Origin: an uncultured Clostridia bacterium
GTDB lineage: Bacteria > Bacillota > Clostridia > TANB77 > CAG-508
Direction: 5' to 3'
Length of the DNA: 42,467 nucleotides
Assembly (NCBI GenBank): GCA_947626865.1
Contig: CANQTZ010000119.1
Location: forward strand, 1-42,467
Shown: in pieces, positions 38,044 through 42,467 of the stretch
How the letters are laid out: each line of letters starts with the position of its first letter
Numbering within the stretch: position 1 is the first letter of the stretch
Made by a program: the position numbers and the translations under genes
The notes under the pieces: model-generated
What the model saw: only the letters and a program-made list of their open reading frames with translations
The model's database searches: none
What the model was told of the DNA's origin: nothing

Positions 38044-38313
38044 TCAAAGCTGTTCATTTTTTAAATATTTTAATAATGAAATCCAACATTCTTCATCGCA
38101 CTTGTCTCCATATCCATATTCTTTTTGCTGTTCTATATCTCTTATTATTACTTTTTTGTCCTTTTCAAGTAATAAATGCGTATTATTTCTTATAAATTCA
38201 CAAGTCCAATCTACTATATAGGTTCTTCTACCTAATGCATATCTCACAGCACCTACTAACATTGCACTTAAATCTTCTTTTTTTCCATTTATAGTCACAT
38301 TACATTCTTCCAT
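38044..38313 (-). CDS. phage hypothetical protein
   Basis: 89 aa; VGAVRYALGRRTYIVDWTCEFI. Confidence 0.65.
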   Translation of the reverse strand: MEECNVTINGKKEDLSAMLVGAVRYALGRRTYIVDWTCEFIRNNTHLLLEKDKKVIIRDIEQQKEYGYGDKCDEECWISLLKYLKNEQL

Positions 38314-38541
38314 TTAATCTCCTCTTAACCTTCCTAAAATTTTTTGTTTTAATTGTTGGATTTCTTCCTCATTTTCGCAAATACTTTTTATACATTTTGC
38401 ATCGCTCAAAATCGGCTCTATTTTTTCTAATATGTAATATTTATGTGGTTTGTTTAATTTAATTTCGTTTTTTATTGCTTCCAATTTGTCTTGAATATTA
38501 TTTATGCAACATTCAATTCTTCTTTTTTCGTCTTCTTCCAT
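38314..38541 (-). CDS. phage hypothetical protein
   Basis: 75 aa ORF, tightly packed. Confidence 0.55.
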   Translation of the reverse strand: MEEDEKRRIECCINNIQDKLEAIKNEIKLNKPHKYYILEKIEPILSDAKCIKSICENEEEIQQLKQKILGRLRGD

Positions 38542-38844
38542 TTACTTTTCCTCTACTTTCTTTTCAAAATATTGCTTTACGCAATCCCAACAAGGTATTC
38601 CATTACCTTCACAACTATTATCAGGATAAACTTCTTTACAAAATGTTTCATAATTATCAGAAGAAGCTATTTCCATTGCCATTTCATCATTCATTTTATT
38701 TAGCTTATTATTTTCTTGTTCTAGTTGGTCTATATATTCTTCTAATACATCAGCACTTTTGTCCATTTCTCGCGTTATATAGTCGCCTTCGTTAAAAAAC
38801 ATTAAATCTTCTTTTGCTTTTTCTATTTCTTCTTTACTAATCAT
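38542..38844 (-). CDS. phage hypothetical protein
   Basis: 100 aa ORF. Confidence 0.55.
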   Translation of the reverse strand: MISKEEIEKAKEDLMFFNEGDYITREMDKSADVLEEYIDQLEQENNKLNKMNDEMAMEIASSDNYETFCKEVYPDNSCEGNGIPCWDCVKQYFEKKVEEK

Positions 38845-39390
38845 CTAATGCACCTTCTTCCAAATATATTTTCCCGCTGTTTTTCTTTTGTTATTTATAC
38901 ACAAACTTATATTTCCAATACTTACCTTTGTTTTTATAGAAGCTTCTGAAATACTATTAAATTCTTCTATACAAATTCCATTTAAATCACATTTTTGTAT
39001 TTTTATTTTATTTTTATTAGAAGCCAATCCATTGTTATATGCGTGTCTAATATTTTCTTGACAAGTACACCATTCTAAGTTATCTACTTTATTATTTTGT
39101 TTGTTTCCATCTTTGTGATTTACCTGTGGTTTGTTTTCAGGATTAGGTATAAAAGCCTCCGCTACTAATTTGTGCAATCTTACATTTTTACATTTCCCTT
39201 TTTCACATAAAAGAACATAAACATATCCATTTGTTGAACTTATATGTTTTGATAATTCTTTTGGTTCAACATATTGCTTTTTACTATTATTTTGCTTTAA
39301 TCTAGGCAATGATATTACTTCTCCATAATTTGAAACAATGTATTTTCCTTCATAACCTTTAATTTCTTTCCATTCTTTTTTCATATCCAT
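38845..39390 (-). CDS. NUMOD4/HNH homing endonuclease-like protein
   Basis: EWKEIKGYEGKYIVSNYGEVISL; VNHKDGNKQNNKVDNLEWCTCQENIRHAY. Confidence 0.92.
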   Translation of the reverse strand: MDMKKEWKEIKGYEGKYIVSNYGEVISLPRLKQNNSKKQYVEPKELSKHISSTNGYVYVLLCEKGKCKNVRLHKLVAEAFIPNPENKPQVNHKDGNKQNNKVDNLEWCTCQENIRHAYNNGLASNKNKIKIQKCDLNGICIEEFNSISEASIKTKVSIGNISLCINNKRKTAGKYIWKKVH

Positions 39391-39590
39391 TGCATTTCCT
39401 TTACTTTTTCATTTATTGCTTGTAGTTCTTGCATATTAATAATAGATGCAATTTCAATGCTTTTAGTGTTTAAAAAAAATTGTATTAAAGTTTCATTACC
39501 TGAATATGTAATAATTGATATATCTTTGTTTTCAGTTTTTAAGTATCCTAATTCTTTAAACATTTCATCTGCTTTTTTCATACTAACCAC
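39381..39590 (-). CDS. phage hypothetical protein
   Basis: 69 aa ORF. Confidence 0.5.
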   Translation of the reverse strand: MVSMKKADEMFKELGYLKTENKDISIITYSGNETLIQFFLNTKSIEIASIINMQELQAINEKVKEMQWI

Positions 39591-39672
39591 CCTAATTCTA
39601 AAGTTCTTTCATTTGCCTGTCCAATTGTTTAACAGCTTTAATTAACTCATTATATATCATTTTTTGCTCCTC

Positions 39673-40002
39673 CTAAACTTTATATTCAATACTTTCAAAT
39701 TGTTCTTTTGTTAGAATTGAGTTAATTTGATAATCACATATCGTTTTATAATCGCCATTTAATGTTAAAACTTCTGTGTATAAATAATCTGATATTATAT
39801 CTGTTATTTTATAACCGTTCACATAGTCTCCTACTTCTATTAGGTCTATTATATTTTTGGAATGTTTGACTATATCTTCTATTTTTGCTGTATTATATGG
39901 TCTAGTTAACTCTATGTCTTCTTCAGTTACATAATTTTTAAAAATTCTAATTCTACCATCTTTTAGCCTCACATATTCCCCAATTTCAATTTTATCTTCC
40001 AT
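39673..40002 (-). CDS. phage hypothetical protein
   Basis: 109 aa; IEIGEYVRLKDGRIRIF. Confidence 0.6.
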   Translation of the reverse strand: MEDKIEIGEYVRLKDGRIRIFKNYVTEEDIELTRPYNTAKIEDIVKHSKNIIDLIEVGDYVNGYKITDIISDYLYTEVLTLNGDYKTICDYQINSILTKEQFESIEYKV

Positions 40003-40177
40003 ATTTTCCTCCTAAAATTTCAGAAAATCTTTTTACTATTTCACTATCATCTACTTTTTTATCTTTTATAAACATGGGGCAATTTCTACACTTAGATTCA
40101 TCTATTGATTTGTTTTTTAGGCTACATCTAAAGTATTTCGTTGTTTGACCCTCTACTTTTATCCATTTACATTGCAT
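39992..40177 (-). CDS. small Cys-containing phage protein
   Basis: 61 aa; FRCSLKNKSIDESKCRNCPMF. Confidence 0.5.
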   Translation of the reverse strand: MQCKWIKVEGQTTKYFRCSLKNKSIDESKCRNCPMFIKDKKVDDSEIVKRFSEILGGKYGR

Positions 40178-40188
40178 TGTTCTTCCTC

Positions 40189-40359
40189 CTATTTTATTTC
40201 ACATTTCCAACCTTTCTCTTTACACACTTCTTCTACTGCCTCATTTATTATTTTTATCCTGTCTGTATTTATCATAATTGCTATTGACATATCGTTTCTA
40301 ACTTCTTTTTCAAGGTCTTCAAGTGTATCACATTGCATATAACTTTCTTTGTATGTCAT
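40189..40359 (-). CDS. small phage protein
   Basis: hand translation MTYKESYMQCDTLEDLEKEVRNDMSIAIMINTDRIKIINEAVEEVCKEKGWKCEIK*. Confidence 0.5.
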   Translation of the reverse strand: MTYKESYMQCDTLEDLEKEVRNDMSIAIMINTDRIKIINEAVEEVCKEKGWKCEIK

Positions 40360-40370
40360 TTCTTTCCCTC

Positions 40371-40619
40371 CTATTCTAATGGCATTTCATATACAAAAGT
40401 TGTATGTATATCATATCTTTTTATACTATCATATCTTTCTATTATTTCTTGCAAAACTTCTTTTGCTCTTTCTTCTGTTTTATACTCTCCCAAAATCATA
40501 TAGTCATTTTCAATTTTATAATAATTTATTTTGTATGGTTTCTCAATCGAGTATTCCGGGTATATTCCTATTTCCATATTTTCACTTATTCTTAATCCAT
40601 CTTGACTAACTATTATCAT
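40371..40619 (-). CDS. phage hypothetical protein
   Basis: 82 aa ORF. Confidence 0.55.
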   Translation of the reverse strand: MIIVSQDGLRISENMEIGIYPEYSIEKPYKINYYKIENDYMILGEYKTEERAKEVLQEIIERYDSIKRYDIHTTFVYEMPLE

Positions 40620-40622
40620 TTT

Positions 40623-41048
40623 TTATCCTCCTTTACGCATTTCAAATTTTGAATAATTCGTGGTACATATTTCCTTGTTTCTTGATTTTTTTTCCAATCT
40701 TTCTATATTAGTTATAGCTTGTTTTGTATCTGCTATAATACCTTTTGTGATATATTTATCTGCATATCCTTTTACTGTATTTAATAATTCTAATTCATCC
40801 TTCAAACTTCTTCTTTCTTTTCTTGTTTTTATTAATGCATTTGCTACTTTCATTATTTCTATTCCGTTTAATCTTGCTAATTCAAGCTCATGTAAATAAT
40901 CTTTCTGCTCATCTTCTTTTTTCATTATTTGCTTTTCCAACATTTTTTTGTTTGTATCTAAATTAACAAACAAATCTTCAATTTCTTGTAATAATCTTTT
41001 TATATTCTCAACTTGCATTACTTTCATTCCTCCTTTGCATTTATTCAA
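40623..41048 (-). CDS. phage coiled-coil hypothetical protein
   Basis: 141 aa ORF. Confidence 0.55.
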   Translation of the reverse strand: MNKCKGGMKVMQVENIKRLLQEIEDLFVNLDTNKKMLEKQIMKKEDEQKDYLHELELARLNGIEIMKVANALIKTRKERRSLKDELELLNTVKGYADKYITKGIIADTKQAITNIERLEKKSRNKEICTTNYSKFEMRKGG

Positions 41049-42405
41049 TTATTATATTGCCATTTTTCCTATAATAACTTTTTCTACTTTTATACATTCC
41101 CTCAAAATACTGTAAATCATCTACTATGTCATAACAAATAGGTTGACCTTTATTTTCAAATTTTCTTTCTATTCTTCCCACCGCTTGAATTACTGTTGCC
41201 TTATCTCTATGCGGACTTCCTAAAATAAGTCTATCTAATCTTGGTATATCTAATCCTTCTTTAGCTAATCCATATGTTGCAAATAATATTCTTTCTTTTC
41301 CTTCTCTTACCTCTTGAATAGCTTTTTCTCTAATATCTTTTTTTGTTTTTCCATCAATAACATGTCCATAGCCTAATTTCTTTTTTAAATACTTCATTTG
41401 ATTTACTCTATCTGTTAATACTAATGTATAATTCCCTTTGCATTTTTTCAAAAGTTCTATTATTATTTCATTTCTTTTAAAGTCTTCAGATAATACTGTT
41501 ATTAAGTTTGCATATTTTATTGTTCCATCTGCTTCTTGACATTCATCTGGTATTTCATCAAAATCTGTTTTTACTTTTATTATTTTAGCCTGTATTATTT
41601 TATCTCCTATAACATCTTTTTCTAACTCAATAATTGTTTTTCCTAATAAACAAAACATTGCTTTCTCAGAACCTTTAATATTTCTATAAGGCGTTGCTGT
41701 TAATCCATATTTATATCTAGCAACTAATTTATTAATTACCTTATAAAACATTCCTGCTTTTGCAGGTGTTCCACAAATTCTATGACATTCATCTACTATA
41801 ATACAATCCCATGTATCTGCATATTCTTGTAAATCAATACTTTTTAATGTTTGTACTGTAGCAAATGTTATATGCGTTCCTATATTTATTTTTCCATTTG
41901 CAATTTTACCTAATCCCACATCTTCAAAGTTATTTTTTGCTCTATCATAACTTTGATTCAATAAATCTATTGTATGTGTTATCCAAAGAGTTTTTAAACT
42001 TAATTTTGCTATTAATTCTAATGCTGTTTGTGTCTTGCCACTACCAGCTGGCATTACAATAATCCCATTCTTCTTTAAATATGCTTTTTCTTTTACTTTT
42101 TCTTGATAATCAAATAATTTTATTTTACTTTTATATTGAAGTCTTTTCCCTGAAACAATTCTATTTTCAAATAAACACAATTGATACATTGAGAATAAAT
42201 CTGTTAAACAACCAAATGGTAGAATTAGCTCCTTTCCATTTATTTCATAAAAAACTAAAAATCTTGACGTTTTATAATTTGAATATCCCAATCTTTCATT
42301 TCTTATATAATCTGGATTTGGTATTACTAAGTTAGTTTCTGCATAATTTTTTATTTTTTCATCTGGTTCTTCTATTCTAATATTATTAGAAACTATTATT
42401 TTCAC
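41041..42405 (-). CDS. DEAD/DEAH-box helicase (phage)
   Basis: 454 aa; VMPAGSGKTQTALELIAKL, IIVDECHRI, GLTATPYR, QAVGRIERKFENKGQP. Confidence 0.93.
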   Translation of the reverse strand: MKIIVSNNIRIEEPDEKIKNYAETNLVIPNPDYIRNERLGYSNYKTSRFLVFYEINGKELILPFGCLTDLFSMYQLCLFENRIVSGKRLQYKSKIKLFDYQEKVKEKAYLKKNGIIVMPAGSGKTQTALELIAKLSLKTLWITHTIDLLNQSYDRAKNNFEDVGLGKIANGKINIGTHITFATVQTLKSIDLQEYADTWDCIIVDECHRICGTPAKAGMFYKVINKLVARYKYGLTATPYRNIKGSEKAMFCLLGKTIIELEKDVIGDKIIQAKIIKVKTDFDEIPDECQEADGTIKYANLITVLSEDFKRNEIIIELLKKCKGNYTLVLTDRVNQMKYLKKKLGYGHVIDGKTKKDIREKAIQEVREGKERILFATYGLAKEGLDIPRLDRLILGSPHRDKATVIQAVGRIERKFENKGQPICYDIVDDLQYFEGMYKSRKSYYRKNGNIIIE

Positions 42406-42409
42406 TTTA

Positions 42410-42467
42410 TCACTTCCATTTCATTTGTAATTTTAAATCTATGCTTTTTTGTTCTTTATTTATTGTG
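42410..42467 (-). CDS. C-terminal end of a truncated upstream gene
   Basis: ...TINKEQKSIDLKLQMKWK*, runs off window edge. Confidence 0.35.
   Translation of the reverse strand, partial: TINKEQKSIDLKLQMKWK

Noticed and set aside
124-42335. Many plus-strand ORFs of 60-290 aa opposite phage and host genes (e.g. 24677..25537, 26904..27443, 31027..31461)
   Set aside because: They mirror long minus-strand genes with clear homology, are compositionally biased (L/F/Y/S-rich), and lack RBS; antisense artefacts of AT-rich coding sequence.
1-42467. CRISPR arrays, rRNA or tRNA genes
   Set aside because: No regularly spaced repeats, no rRNA-like segments and no cloverleaf I could support by eye; a tRNA scan of the full genome is needed, especially for CGG/Gly tRNAs.

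Overview
AT-rich Firmicutes/Clostridia-like chromosome segment. Positions ~1-13.4 kb are host genes: two small secreted/membrane proteins, smpB, class II fructose-bisphosphate aldolase, a DUF1540-like protein, a small Hfq/Sm-like ORF, a sufCBDSU-mnmA cluster, a multipass membrane protein, a BNR/YCF48-like protein and an FGE/C-type-lectin-fold protein. From ~13.9 kb to the window end lies a siphovirus-type prophage on the minus strand: endolysin, holin, Kelch-repeat tail protein, BppU-like fibre, S74 tail protein, Dit, tape measure, tail, connector, HK97 capsid, ClpP-like protease, portal, terminases, HNH and early genes. Main finding: in three unrelated genes (smpB, the phage Kelch tail gene, a small phage early gene) the reading frame must move +1 exactly at an in-frame CGG codon. 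Each time CGGN stands where one Gly (GGN) is expected. Seven such sites were found (six strongly supported, one plausible). In-frame CGG is otherwise almost absent from about 11,000 hand-scanned codons, although out-of-frame CGG is common. This suggests CGG is an unassigned or frameshift-promoting codon in this lineage. Two in-frame CGGs (Hfq-like ORF, N-terminus of the FGE-fold ORF) do not fit and are reported as counterexamples. Other items: a diversity-generating-retroelement-like variable region in the FGE-fold gene with no RT in the window, a 239-bp MITE-like palindrome with an 8-bp near-perfect target duplication that rewrote the end of a gene, and a GC-rich candidate cos region.
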